Positions 36,051-45,468 are shown, numbered from the stretch's first letter. The stretch is 64,000 nt of DNA from Alphaproteobacteria bacterium (GCA_004213885.1 SGYL01000005.1:1-64000); one strand, 5' to 3'. A program made the numbers and translations. The notes: generated by a model from the letters alone, not told the origin.

Positions 36051-36512
36051 ATGAAAAATTTTTTTTATATTATTACCCTTCTAGTTTTATTTGGCTGTGC
36101 TGGAAGCGCAACTCATGATGTTGTTAGTGCATACCAGTCTAAAGATAGGAGTTTAACTTGTTCAGAAATTGATAAAGAAATTGTTCGAGCACAAGTTATA
36201 ATTGATGGGGTTAATGAGGATAAATCCGGAATATCAGGTGCAGATATTATGGATGGTCTACTTTATTTTCCTTTTAACATGATAGCGAAAAGTCAAAATT
36301 ATAAAAACTCTTTAAGTGCCGCTGACAAAAGAATTGAAAGATTGGAAAATCTTAAGGATGACAAGGATTGTAAGGACACATCACAAGAAATGGCCAAAAC
36401 AAAATCTTCACTATCTCAAGAACTAAAAGAACTGACAAAAATGTATAAAAGTGGCGATTTATCAAAAATAGAATTCGAAAAAGCTAAAAATAAACTTTTG
36501 TTAGGAAACTAA
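36051..36512 (+). CDS. SHOCT-domain lipoprotein
   Basis: 153 residues. The signal peptide ends in the lipobox LFGC, so the mature protein is lipid-anchored at Cys16. A coiled middle part follows, and the C-terminus ELKELTKMYKSGDLSKIEFEKAK is a SHOCT (short C-terminal) oligomerisation motif. Function unknown. It overlaps the convergent M48 gene by four bases. Confidence 0.75.
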   Translation: MKNFFYIITLLVLFGCAGSATHDVVSAYQSKDRSLTCSEIDKEIVRAQVIIDGVNEDKSGISGADIMDGLLYFPFNMIAKSQNYKNSLSAADKRIERLENLKDDKDCKDTSQEMAKTKSSLSQELKELTKMYKSGDLSKIEFEKAKNKLLLGN

Positions 36513-37339
36513 AGATATTCAATCTTCACTTTGGGTATTAGCCTATTTAAATTTTTAATTCTGTTTTCTGTAATAGGATGTGTTCTTAAAACTTGAGGTA
36601 AATTTCTCAAAAAACGAGCTCCTATATCGTGTTTAGATTTATATTTTTCCAGTTTTTGAGAATAATTTTTTAAATTCATCCAAAATGAAACTGAACTTTC
36701 AGGTTTGTAACCTGCCAATGTCATAAACCTTAATCCCAACTCATCAGCTTCTGTCTCTTGAAACCTGCTAAAAGGAAGAAAATAACCAATTTCACTTAAA
36801 GCCGAACCAGAACCTATTATACCACCTGTTGCAGATGAAACGAGCTCTAAAGCAACTGCATGACTCATTCTTTCTTTTGAGTGCCAAGCAACCACGTGAC
36901 CCATTTCATGCCCCATTATTGTTGCTATTTCATCTTCATTCTTAGTAAAGTCTAGAATTCTTGAAAAAAAAACTATTTTTGCCGTAGGCATTGCAAAAGC
37001 ATTAATAGTTCTTTTATCTTTAACAATGTTAATTTCGTAGTCATATTGATATTTTTCATACTCATCTAATCTGTTTTCTATTTCAAAATACTTTTTAATT
37101 CCAATTTCAATTCTTTTTCCTATCTCTCTAACTTTTTTGACTAGTTTTTTATTTTTAACTAAATCATTATCAGCAAGAAATTCATAATAGTACTCGTCAC
37201 TCATATGTTTAACAATTCTTTCAGGAACAATGCTTAGTTGAGACCTTTTGTTTATAGGATTATAAGAACAACTAGACAAACTCATAGCACAACCACAACC
37301 CAAAATCCTTGTAAATTTTCTTCTACTAATTTTTTTCAT
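36509..37339 (-). CDS. M48-family metalloprotease
   Basis: 276 residues. HEMGH gives the zinc site, with the third ligand in ETEADELG. The N-terminus SRRKFTRILGCGCAMSLSSC combines a twin-arginine signal with a possible lipobox Cys, so it should be exported and perhaps lipid-anchored. It is related to LoiP/BepA-type proteases that look after outer-membrane proteins. Confidence 0.85.
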   Translation of the reverse strand: MKKISRRKFTRILGCGCAMSLSSCSYNPINKRSQLSIVPERIVKHMSDEYYYEFLADNDLVKNKKLVKKVREIGKRIEIGIKKYFEIENRLDEYEKYQYDYEINIVKDKRTINAFAMPTAKIVFFSRILDFTKNEDEIATIMGHEMGHVVAWHSKERMSHAVALELVSSATGGIIGSGSALSEIGYFLPFSRFQETEADELGLRFMTLAGYKPESSVSFWMNLKNYSQKLEKYKSKHDIGARFLRNLPQVLRTHPITENRIKNLNRLIPKVKIEYL

Positions 37340-37487
37340 ACTAATAATTCAACTATATTCTATCTTTATCAATCCATTGAGGATATTCCTTTTTAGCATT
37401 TAGTTTATTTTCAACTTCCATTAAATTAATATTGCTTTTATCTGAGGCCGATAGATACCTCTTCAATATCCATATCCTTATTGAACC

Positions 37488-38249
37488 TTAATGTCTGCTT
37501 TTGTTAAAGTCGCTACTCACTTCACCACTTAAACAACGAGGGACTCTTGGATAATTATCTGTGATAAAATATACATATTTGCCTTTATACATGCCTCCAT
37601 TACATTCATCGATTTTATCATTATTACCTTGATAAAAAAAATCTTCGTTATAAGTGCCATCATACTTTCCAAGAGGACCAGATTTTCTAAATCCATCTTT
37701 TAGGACCCAAGCAGACATTTTTCCTTTTATATAGTGAATCTCAAATCCGTCACCAGCATAACCTATATGACTTTTTTTTAAATTATTTACAAAGCTAGTT
37801 GGTAGACCATGATAATGATACATTCCACCTCTTCCTACATGTGCGTTATTAAAATCAAGCCCTAACCTACCCTTAAGACCAAAAATATCCACACTCCAAT
37901 TTTTCTTCCCATTACGACTATGTCCCCTTGGAGCTTTTGGATCCCAAAAACCAGCTGTAGCTGGACGAAATAAAACTCCGTTTAAAGCTATTCCAATTAT
38001 ACCTTTAATTTTTGTACTAGCAGTTGATTTTTTGGGGTATCTTGGAACGCAAACATGTATTTTTTGTTGAGATATAGAGTTAGGATTTCCTTTATTAGGA
38101 AAAACACCCGTTTTGTGATCAGGCATTCCATTACTATGAAAACATCTCTTATCTTTTGTTAATGATATTTCAAATTTATTTAATTCGGCAGCAACTAACT
38201 TTATAGGTAAAAATAATATTAATAAAAACACATATATTTTATTTTTCAT
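37488..38249 (-). CDS. YHYH-domain secreted protein
   Basis: 253 residues with a signal peptide (IYVFLLILFLPIKLVAA). The name motif appears as GMYHYHGLP, with a preceding block of conserved Gly/Asn residues (GIALNGVLF, DFNNAHVGRGG). YHYH proteins are periplasmic or extracellular and of unproven activity; metal binding by the His residues is likely. Confidence 0.8.
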   Translation of the reverse strand: MKNKIYVFLLILFLPIKLVAAELNKFEISLTKDKRCFHSNGMPDHKTGVFPNKGNPNSISQQKIHVCVPRYPKKSTASTKIKGIIGIALNGVLFRPATAGFWDPKAPRGHSRNGKKNWSVDIFGLKGRLGLDFNNAHVGRGGMYHYHGLPTSFVNNLKKSHIGYAGDGFEIHYIKGKMSAWVLKDGFRKSGPLGKYDGTYNEDFFYQGNNDKIDECNGGMYKGKYVYFITDNYPRVPRCLSGEVSSDFNKSRH

Positions 38250-38364
38250 TTGAAATCCTCTAAAAATTTACAGTTCCGTTGAGATAATAAATATGTAAAT
38301 ATTAATGTAACTTAAAAAAATTTTAAATTAAAAAAAATGATTCAGAAGAAAACTTTTTTCTGTT

Positions 38365-38652
38365 TTACTTAGCTTTGTAATCTAATTCGTCATTAACTAT
38401 TCCAGTCTCGATATTTGCTTTGCAAGAAAATCTATCTTCATAATCTTTGAAAAATTCCTTTAGCACAGGAATATACTTTTGAAGGTTTGCTTGATTATCA
38501 AATGTAAAAATACCAAGCCCCTTATCAGGTGTTATATGGTATGCATCGACGGCAATTAATCCTTTTAAATTTGAAAGGTCAAAGTTTGATGCTACATATT
38601 GATGACCTACATGCATTAATTTAGGATTTGAGTATCTAAGATTTAAAAACAC
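38365..38652 (-). CDS. Small protein, possibly 5'-truncated barrel domain
   Basis: 95 residues if started at GTG 38652; an ATG is available at codon 13. Neither has a ribosome binding site. The middle LGIFTFDNQANLQKYIPVLKEFF resembles the second strand-helix unit of dimeric alpha/beta-barrel domains. The 5' end may have been lost. No family is certain. Confidence 0.42.
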   Translation of the reverse strand: MFLNLRYSNPKLMHVGHQYVASNFDLSNLKGLIAVDAYHITPDKGLGIFTFDNQANLQKYIPVLKEFFKDYEDRFSCKANIETGIVNDELDYKAK

Positions 38653-38799
38653 ACAAAACTTAATAATCTCTAAAAATTAATTAATCACAATGGTAAATAG
38701 TTATCAATAATAAAAATCATTTATACATATATAAAATTACAATATACTAATTTTGAAAACAAAATTTCACATCACATTGAATACTTTTTATAAAAATAT

Positions 38800-39205
38800 G
38801 ATACATTTTAATAGTCTACCATAAGGTCTGCTCCCTTAACAAACAAAATAAATATGTTTGCATATCAATAATTTACGATGATAGTTTAACAGGAAGTGGT
38901 GCGCTCTAGAGGAGTTCTATTCCTTGTGTATGCACCACAAATAATATCATTCTAGCTATAGCTTAGGATATGTATTCATATCGTGATGTCACACGATTTG
39001 TTTCACAGTTTGTTTTATATATAAAATTAACCGTTACTAGCATAGGGTAAGTGGTACATCCTAGGTGTTAATAATACCCCCTTTATTAATGCACTTATAT
39101 GTAACACTTTAAGTGTTATCACTCCCCACGTAAGTACCATAGAGTTATGCATAGATTTATATAGTTGGTGTGTGTGATTGATTGGGGTATGAGTGTGTTT
39201 GGGTC
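38800..39205 (+). repeat. Variable-region intergenic element, copy B (expanded)
   Basis: The start (GATACATTTTAATAGTCTACC) matches copy D with a few changes. It then has ACATC-CTA-GGTGT (39056-39068), the palindrome TAACACTT-T-AAGTGTTA (39102-39118), the core ATTTATATAGTTGGTG (39155-39170) and GATTGGGGTATGAGTGTGTT. It is longer than copy D because of an inserted hairpin segment. No gene in the same orientation follows, so the gene it served may be lost. Confidence 0.68.
38896..38938. repeat. Inverted-repeat hairpin inside copy B
   Basis: GTGGTGC (38896-38902) pairs with GCACCAC (38932-38938), with a second short pairing inside (GAGGAG/TTCC region). It is absent from copies C, D and E, so it looks inserted. 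Confidence 0.45.
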
Positions 39206-39222
39206 AGTAATGATATTTACTT

Positions 39223-40005
39223 TTACTTAAAAACAGCGGATACATTTCCAAATAACGATGATGTAACCTGTATTAATTTATTATCATTTATAGCAATTGG
39301 AAGTCCATAGGCTCCAGTCAAAATTAAATTACCTTTTTTTAAAATATTGCCTATTTTATCCTGTTCTTTAACTAACCATTCAACCTCTGACAACATATCA
39401 TAGGGCCACTTTTTATCTGACCATGTATCAATTATCTCTTTATCAAAAATAAGCTTTAAATCAGTTAATTTAGAATTGACATTTCCTTTTGTAGGCTTTC
39501 CTATTACTACACCTGCATGAATAGCATTATTAGTGAGTAGTTCAGCACCAAAAGGTGGATTACCATTAAAAACTAGATTATGAATTTCAATTACAGGATG
39601 AATGGTTTCTATTGAATCTAAGATATAATCTAAATTTACTGATTCAGGTTTTAAGTCACGGTTTAATATAATTCCAAACTCTGCTTCTATTGCGGGATTT
39701 GAATAGTTAATTCTTTCTAAAGTTATACCATCAGAGTATAATTCATTTTTCCAAAGTCTTCCCCAAGCTGGTTTAGTTAAACCCATTTTAAACTGCGTAT
39801 CTTTAGATATACATCCAATTTTATATCCTATAACTTCTTCACCTCTTTGCTTTCTTAAATTTGTTACAGCTTGCTGAATTCGAAAGGCATCTTCAATACT
39901 TATAGATATTTTGTCTTTAAATATTCCTGATGGGATTTTTGCGTCATAATCATCTAAAATTTTATGTGCATAAACATCTAATTGAAATTGACTTAATTCT
40001 ACCAT
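39223..40005 (-). CDS. 2-keto-4-pentenoate hydratase / fumarylacetoacetate hydrolase family
   Basis: 260 residues. The FAH-fold metal ligands are in AIEAEFGIILNRD and the Glu further on (VIEIHN). GYKIGC near residue 60 and the ending LTGAYGLPI fit hydratases of the MhpD type. They hydrate 2-hydroxypenta-2,4-dienoates in aromatic meta-cleavage. No other meta-cleavage genes are near, so the physiological substrate is open. Confidence 0.8.
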   Translation of the reverse strand: MVELSQFQLDVYAHKILDDYDAKIPSGIFKDKISISIEDAFRIQQAVTNLRKQRGEEVIGYKIGCISKDTQFKMGLTKPAWGRLWKNELYSDGITLERINYSNPAIEAEFGIILNRDLKPESVNLDYILDSIETIHPVIEIHNLVFNGNPPFGAELLTNNAIHAGVVIGKPTKGNVNSKLTDLKLIFDKEIIDTWSDKKWPYDMLSEVEWLVKEQDKIGNILKKGNLILTGAYGLPIAINDNKLIQVTSSLFGNVSAVFK

Positions 40006-40067
40006 TATTAACTTACAAATAATTATACAAAGTTAGCCTACATGATTTAAGTAACAATTAAAGGACT

Positions 40068-40964
40068 TTATTGTGATTTAATTTGAATATCCTTTTTGGC
40101 TACAATTAAAACACAAGTCAACCCGATTATAAATGCACCTAAATAAAACAAGGGTTGCATTTTTTCTTCAAAGTAAATTACTCCAACTAATATTCCTAAA
40201 GGAACGGATATATACCTTAAAGGAGCTAAAAGACTCACTGGAAGTAATTTATGACTATATGACAAGCATATTTGCTGTAAACTTGATAAAACACCTATTA
40301 AAATCAAAATAAAATAAGAATTTTCTATTATTTTGAAATCAACATCGATAATTACACAAATTAAATAAAATACTACTGCTCCAATAATATTATACCACAA
40401 AGCTGTTGTAGTAGGATGGTCTGTATTTCCCAATTTCCGAAGAGAAATAAGCATTATCGATGCACACAAGGGGCAAAGAATTCCATAAATAATTCCAAAA
40501 TTATTAAATTTTAATAACTCATAGCTTGGATTAATTATTAAAAAAACCCCAATAAATCCTATCAAAGCCATTATTATTTTAAAAAACCCAACTCTCTCAT
40601 TAATAAGAATTGGTGCTAACAATGTCACAAATAACGGAATTGTATTTAATAATGTAGTCATTAAACTTAAGTCAATATATTTAAGTGCAGCAAATAAAAA
40701 ACCAAATGAAAATAATCCAGCTGCAGTTCTGACAAATAACCCTGATTTAGATATAATTTTAAAAGTGTCTTTTTTTCTTTGATAGAAGGAAGTTAAAAAT
40801 AATAAAGGTATACAAAATAAATATCTAAAAAATAAAATCAAAAAAACAGATAGTTCAGCTGCTATAAGTTTTACCAAGGATGCGATAAGAATCGTTGAAG
40901 TAACCTCTACTAAAGAAAGTGAGATACCGAATGATTTTTTTGATTTTAAATTTACTAATTCCAT
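40068..40964 (-). CDS. EamA-family (DMT superfamily) transporter
   Basis: 298 residues with ten hydrophobic segments and two EamA repeats (FRYLFCIPLLFLTSF in the first; GIIYGILCPLCASIMLISLRK starting the second). Small-metabolite carrier, substrate unknown. It follows no obvious operon partner; the hydratase is 62 bases downstream on the same strand. Confidence 0.83.
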   Translation of the reverse strand: MELVNLKSKKSFGISLSLVEVTSTILIASLVKLIAAELSVFLILFFRYLFCIPLLFLTSFYQRKKDTFKIISKSGLFVRTAAGLFSFGFLFAALKYIDLSLMTTLLNTIPLFVTLLAPILINERVGFFKIIMALIGFIGVFLIINPSYELLKFNNFGIIYGILCPLCASIMLISLRKLGNTDHPTTTALWYNIIGAVVFYLICVIIDVDFKIIENSYFILILIGVLSSLQQICLSYSHKLLPVSLLAPLRYISVPLGILVGVIYFEEKMQPLFYLGAFIIGLTCVLIVAKKDIQIKSQ

Positions 40965-41139
40965 AAAAATAATAATTCACATACAAAGTCTGATTGTTAG
41001 ATTATACGTGTTATTTAAAATGTTCTTTTATTATTTAATACACACACTACTAAATAAACTATAACTCTGAATTATGATATCTTACTATAATATCAATAAG
41101 CATGAAATGTGCAAAAGTTTGTGTATCGCTAAAGTTAAA

Positions 41140-41300
41140 TGTTCTTAATGACGTTAAATGTAGACATCATAGGTGTTATTTATAACCTACTTAAAACATT
41201 ATTAAACTGCATTATGTCTAAAATATTAACACCTTTACATGAGCCATGCACATATGGATAGATGTATATAGTTGGTGAGAGTTATAAATTGGAATGTAAT
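41140..41300 (+). repeat. Variable-region intergenic element, copy C
   Basis: ACATC-ATA-GGTGT (41164-41176), CATGAGCCATG and the core ATGTATATAGTTGGTG (41262-41277) are shared with copy D. The second palindrome is degraded. It is upstream of, and in the same orientation as, the DUF3303 gene. Confidence 0.62.
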
Positions 41301-41427
41301 TTATATGCAAATAATATGTCAATAAATGCAAAACAGAATTCTAATAACTACACTTTAAAAATAGTGTAGATAATTTAAGTTATAAATATCTTTTACTAAT
41401 TTCCTCCTTGATTAAAAAGATAAGAAA

Positions 41428-41455
41428 CGGGCTCTTAATGAGCCCGAATTTATTT
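41428..41455 (+). terminator. Orphan intrinsic terminator
   Basis: CGGGCTC (41428-41434) pairs with GAGCCCG (41440-41446) around TTAAT, the same loop as the aapJ terminator, followed by AATTTATTTGTTT. No ORF precedes it on the plus strand within 450 bases, so it may end a small RNA that includes repeat copy C. Confidence 0.75.
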
Positions 41456-41562
41456 GTTTGAATGATTAAATTTTAATCAAATGTACCTATTTAAATTTTA
41501 AACTGTGTAGAATTAATTATAAGTCATGTAAAATATAATATTAAATAAAGAAAGGATAAAAA

Positions 41563-41868
41563 ATGATTTTTATGTGTACTTATCAAGTAGATAGAGACAA
41601 GCAGGCAGATACTCAAGCATTTTTTGCGAATATGACTGATGAGCAAATTAAAGGAGAATATCCTGACGGAGTCAAACAAATTGGTCGTTGGCATGATACA
41701 CCGAACGGCAGGGGTTGGGTAGTGGTAGAAACCGATAATGTAGAAGCCTTGACAACTTGGATGATGGGCTGGTCAGGACAAGCGACATTTCCAATTATAA
41801 CACCTGTTATGGACGATACTAATGGTCGAAAAATGATGAAAGCTGTGATTGCAAGCCAGCAGAGCTGA
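41563..41868 (+). CDS. DUF3303-family small protein
   Basis: 101 residues. MCTYQVDRDKQADTQAFFANM, KQIGRWHDTPNGRGWVVVET and a final PVMDD match DUF3303, a dimeric ferredoxin-like barrel family. A hand count of its first 180 bases gives 72 G+C (40%), clearly above neighbouring genes, a sign of recent arrival. AAAGGA precedes the start. It lies downstream of repeat copy C. Confidence 0.8.
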   Translation: MIFMCTYQVDRDKQADTQAFFANMTDEQIKGEYPDGVKQIGRWHDTPNGRGWVVVETDNVEALTTWMMGWSGQATFPIITPVMDDTNGRKMMKAVIASQQS

Positions 41869-42152
41869 AAAAAATAAAATTTAGGACTTACCCATTGTCA
41901 ACTATTAAGCTCATCAATTATATTAACTTAGTAAAATATAAGTTTTAATTTGCTTATTTTGAAATACATTGTCATTGAATGTTTTATCAGCCTGTATGTA
42001 GCTGAATAAGTCAAAGATTGTAAATACAGCTAAATATGTATAGTTAAGCTGTAAAGAAGATGGTGTAGGATTATAATGAATATTACCCATGAAAATTTAA
42101 GTCTAAAAATTACACGGGATATTTTTATTAAATTAATAGCTAAAATAAGTAT

Positions 42153-42923
42153 TCAAAATAAATTTTTAAATCTGTTTTCTTTATCTAAATTAATATCATC
42201 CAATCCAATGGAATCAAATGGATTTTCAACATTATGTTGAATATTACTTAACATAACCAACACAGAAGAGTATAAGATAGCCACAATATATCCTAAATAT
42301 GAAATAACTTCATTAAGACTTGCGAAATATGGCGCAAAAAGAATAGGAAAAATATTTAAAAAAATCTGGCTATAGGCTTCTAATCCTCTAGGTGTTCTAT
42401 AGTCAGAAATGGAGCTAATTTTTTCAAAAGAAACAATTGTATTATTCAACCAATTATTGATACGTGAAATTTCACCGTCTGATACATCTCTATTTCTTAA
42501 TTTTTCATTTTCATTAGAAATTTTTAAAAAGCTATTATAGATTTTTTTTTTATGTTTATTATTTAAACTTTCTGTCACTAAATCTTTTTTAATATATGAA
42601 AAAAGTTCTTTTATAATTTTGTTAATATCTGAGTTTTCTTTAAAAGGTTTTTTCTTTGACCAATTTAAATGTGCAAAATAAATTGAAGTAAGATTAGCAT
42701 TAATTATTCCATAGTGTTCAAGTGCTTTGTCTCTTCTTTGAAATGCAGAATTAATACTGAAAACAATAGGAAAAACAACTGCTATACCAATAAGAGAAGT
42801 TGGCATATTTCCAACGAGATTAATGCTACCGCACACATAAGTAGTAAAAACAGATAAAATTGTAATAATAAAAACTTTGATGTTAATTATATATAAAAAA
42901 TTTTTCAAAGTATAAAAGTTCAA
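42153..42923 (-). CDS. Bestrophin-like channel protein, paralogue 1
   Basis: 256 residues. Two N-terminal membrane segments, MPTSLIGIAVVFPIVFSIN and AFQRRDKALEHYG, a helical middle domain, then YRTPRGLEAYSQIFLNIFPI and the ending NVENPFDSIGLDDINL. The NPFD...DDI tail and RTP motif fit bestrophins (RFP-TM chloride channel family), which form pentameric anion channels. It is a close paralogue of 44199-44972 and is transcribed with the channel gene between them. The anion specificity is inferred. Confidence 0.75.
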   Translation of the reverse strand: MNFYTLKNFLYIINIKVFIITILSVFTTYVCGSINLVGNMPTSLIGIAVVFPIVFSINSAFQRRDKALEHYGIINANLTSIYFAHLNWSKKKPFKENSDINKIIKELFSYIKKDLVTESLNNKHKKKIYNSFLKISNENEKLRNRDVSDGEISRINNWLNNTIVSFEKISSISDYRTPRGLEAYSQIFLNIFPILFAPYFASLNEVISYLGYIVAILYSSVLVMLSNIQHNVENPFDSIGLDDINLDKENRFKNLF

Positions 42924-43073
42924 AACAATTAACTCCTTTAAAATACAATAGGAAATCTATATTAAGAAAATATTAAATTCCTGAAAAAAATTTAAAACAA
43001 AACAAATTAAATAAATATCTAATATATGTCATTGAAAACTATATCAATCTATAAATTTTTATCTCCAACATGC

Positions 43074-44168
43074 TCAATGTGGAACTACATCTTTGAAAAT
43101 ATATAAATACAAAACTGCAAATGCTCCAAAAGCGAATAAGGGGCTTGCAGTCCTAGCTATTTTTTCTAGACCTCTATTTGTATTTCCTCCTTCTTCGGCG
43201 ATTTTATAATGACTAATTATGCCAATCATAAGATTAAATGTTACAACAAAAGTAGCCCAAATAAACAACCCGTCTGTGAAATTTAGATAATGCGTACTTG
43301 GCAGTGACCCTCCTAGAGAAAATTTTAGTGCAGGTACCGTTAGAAATAATGTAAGTTGTCCACCAATTCTCCAATTAAAAATATCATAATTTCCTGATGG
43401 GTAAAAGTGGTTTAATAGTAATGACAAAAATACTATTGCAAAAATTGGAAAAAGTATTTTTTGTACTGAGTCAATGAAACCGTGTTCTACATTAACATGA
43501 GATATTAAATATGAAAATTTCTCTTTACCTCCGTGATTTAAACTTGTCCTTCCTTGCTCCTCAAGAAGCGTTTTTGTAACTTTCCAATTTCCCTTTACAA
43601 TTTTGTGATGAGCATCATGGTGTCCAATTTCAATGCTACTTGGATAAAACACCATTTTTGATTTATTACCTGAAAACGAAGCGATATCTAAAAATAGATC
43701 TAGATTTCCAAAAGGATATCTTGGCATTTCAGCATCAATACTTAAATCTGCTTCAAACCTCTCAAATAATTCAAACTTTCCTTTGTAAACATCTAATGTT
43801 TTATAATGGGTTGTTCTTGGATTTTCAGCATTAGATACAAAAAATTCAGGATACCAAATTTTTTCTAAATATTTATTAAGTTTTGGTCCATGGATAATTT
43901 CATCCCCGAAATTTGCAAGAAAATCAGAAGTTTTTTTATCTTCCCATATCATTAAAATTTCAACAGATACTTTATAGTGACCCTCACTTATATCTATACC
44001 ATAAATTTCATCATACAAAATTTTGGTCTCAACAAGATGTTCAGTTTTTATTTCAGATTTTTCTAATTTAGTTTGAGATTTAGCATGAGAAGCATCTTTA
44101 GAAAATGATGTGTTTATTCCGGAGAATAGTAAGGTTATAAGTATTATGAAAAAAAACTTAAAATTCAT
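43074..44168 (-). CDS. Pentameric ligand-gated ion channel homologue (Cys-loop superfamily, prokaryotic type)
   Basis: 364 residues with a signal peptide. The extracellular beta-domain has WYPEFFVSNAENP and the segment MPRYPFGNLDLFLDIASF, which corresponds to the FPFD region of the superfamily but without Cys-loop cysteines, as in GLIC and ELIC. Four membrane helices follow. The M2-like helix lies in GGQLTLFLTVPALKFSLGG, and LPSTHYLNFTDGLFIWAT is the M2-M3 loop into M3. A His-rich stretch (GHHDAHH) near residue 190 could bind metal. It is flanked by two bestrophin-like genes, 30 and 150 bases away, on the same strand. Confidence 0.82.
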   Translation of the reverse strand: MNFKFFFIILITLLFSGINTSFSKDASHAKSQTKLEKSEIKTEHLVETKILYDEIYGIDISEGHYKVSVEILMIWEDKKTSDFLANFGDEIIHGPKLNKYLEKIWYPEFFVSNAENPRTTHYKTLDVYKGKFELFERFEADLSIDAEMPRYPFGNLDLFLDIASFSGNKSKMVFYPSSIEIGHHDAHHKIVKGNWKVTKTLLEEQGRTSLNHGGKEKFSYLISHVNVEHGFIDSVQKILFPIFAIVFLSLLLNHFYPSGNYDIFNWRIGGQLTLFLTVPALKFSLGGSLPSTHYLNFTDGLFIWATFVVTFNLMIGIISHYKIAEEGGNTNRGLEKIARTASPLFAFGAFAVLYLYIFKDVVPH

Positions 44169-44198
44169 TTTTTAAACTCCAATATTTCTAAAATTGTT

Positions 44199-44972
44199 TT
44201 AAATAACACTTTTGAACCTGTTATCACTATCTAAGTCTATGTCATCTAATCCTTTAAAATCAAATGGATTCTCAACATTATCTTGAATATTATTTAAAAT
44301 AACTAAAACTGTAGAAAACAAAAACGCCACTAAATAACCTAAAAAACTTATTTCTTGATTTAAATTTGCAAAATATGGAGCGAAAATAATTGGGAAAATA
44401 TTTAAAAATATTTTACTATAGGCTCTCATACCTCGCGGTGTTCTATATTCTGAAATAGCACTTAAATTTTCATATGAAGAAATTACATCCTTGAGATAAA
44501 AATTTATATATCCGATTTCTGTTGGGGTTATGCCTACATACCTAAGTTCTTCATTCTTATTTGCAAAAAAAGAGAAACATTCATATATCTCTTTTTTTAT
44601 TTTTTTATCTTTGCTTTCATTTACTAAGTCTTTTTTGATTAGTGCAAGTAATTTCAAAATATAACTCTTTAATTCTTCTGATATTTTTTTTTTATTTAAT
44701 TTATTATATTTACACCAATGAATATGATTGAAAAAAATTGACACAAGGTTAGCATTTATTACACCGTATAATTCAAGAGCTCTATCTCTTCTTTGAAAGG
44801 CAGTATTGATACTAAAAACAATGGGAAATACTACTGCAATTCCAATAAGAGATGTCGGCATATCACCAGTTAGACCAAAGTGACCACATAAAAATGTCGT
44901 TAACAAAGAGATTATTGCAATCAAAAAAACCTTTGTATTACAAACATATAAAAAATCATCAAAAGTTCTCAT
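44199..44972 (-). CDS. Bestrophin-like channel protein, paralogue 2
   Basis: 257 residues, same architecture as 42153-42923: MPTSLIGIAVVFPIVFSINT, FQRRDRALELYGVINAN, YRTPRGMRAYSKIFLNIFPI and NVENPFDFKGLDDIDL. It is the first gene of the three-gene channel unit. The two copies clearly come from a duplication, and the differences between them are conservative, so both are probably functional. Confidence 0.75.
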   Translation of the reverse strand: MRTFDDFLYVCNTKVFLIAIISLLTTFLCGHFGLTGDMPTSLIGIAVVFPIVFSINTAFQRRDRALELYGVINANLVSIFFNHIHWCKYNKLNKKKISEELKSYILKLLALIKKDLVNESKDKKIKKEIYECFSFFANKNEELRYVGITPTEIGYINFYLKDVISSYENLSAISEYRTPRGMRAYSKIFLNIFPIIFAPYFANLNQEISFLGYLVAFLFSTVLVILNNIQDNVENPFDFKGLDDIDLDSDNRFKSVI

Positions 44973-45468
44973 AGAATTTAATTAAAATAATAAACTAATA
45001 TGAATCCTATTTGAGATTTATAAAATTTCCTATTAAAATTTAAAAAAAGTAAATATTTATACAAATTTAATACATTTAAATGGTATACCATATTGTCTAC
45101 TTTAAAAATAACTATTCTTAGTATAGGTAACTGTAGACACCCTAGGTGTCATTATTATCCTTTTTATTAAGACATTTATACTGCCTAACATTTTAAATGT
45201 TACCACCCCACGCATGAGCCATGGGGGTATGGGTAGATGTATATAGTTGGTGTGTGTGACAGATTGGGGTGTGAGTGTGTTAACTAGTTTTATGAAGCAT
45301 ACATAAGTGTGTTAGGGGTGTTATTAGATTCTTAGTTTTTTGGTGGTAGTTAGGTAAACTCAGGAAGTGTGAAAAACAAAGTGATAAAATTTTGTACCTT
45401 TTTACTTAACATAGATAGCATTGATTGATACTTTCTTATTATAAATCTTTATAGACTAGGAGTTTCTA
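44973..45468. other. Non-coding gap with repeat copy D
   Basis: About 496 bases. It holds the best-preserved copy of the variable-region element; no ORF is convincing. The end carries AGGAG before the TTG start of the next gene. Confidence 0.6.
45058..45300 (+). repeat. Variable-region intergenic element, copy D (reference copy)
   Basis: In order: TACAAATTTAATACATTTAA, the perfect inverted repeat GACACC-CTA-GGTGTC (45136-45150), TAACATTT-T-AAATGTTA (45186-45202), CATGAGCCATGGGGG, the core ATGTATATAGTTGGTG (45237-45252) and GATTGGGGTGTGAGTG. It lies upstream of the 45469 gene in the same orientation. Confidence 0.75.

Larger units (their letters stand above)
38653..39222. other. Long non-coding gap with repeat copy B
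   Basis: About 570 bases without a credible ORF. The right two thirds is a copy of the variable-region element, and a separate hairpin is inserted in it. Confidence 0.6.
40965..41562. other. Long non-coding gap with repeat copy C and an orphan terminator
   Basis: About 600 bases. It holds a degenerate copy of the variable-region element around 41140-41300 and a terminator hairpin at 41428-41446 with no gene in front of it. No ORF is convincing. Confidence 0.55.

Noticed and set aside
37351-37480. Short minus-strand frame of about 40 codons between the M48 and YHYH genes
   Set aside because: It would need a TTG start without clear support and has no recognisable family; it may be a gene relic but cannot be supported.
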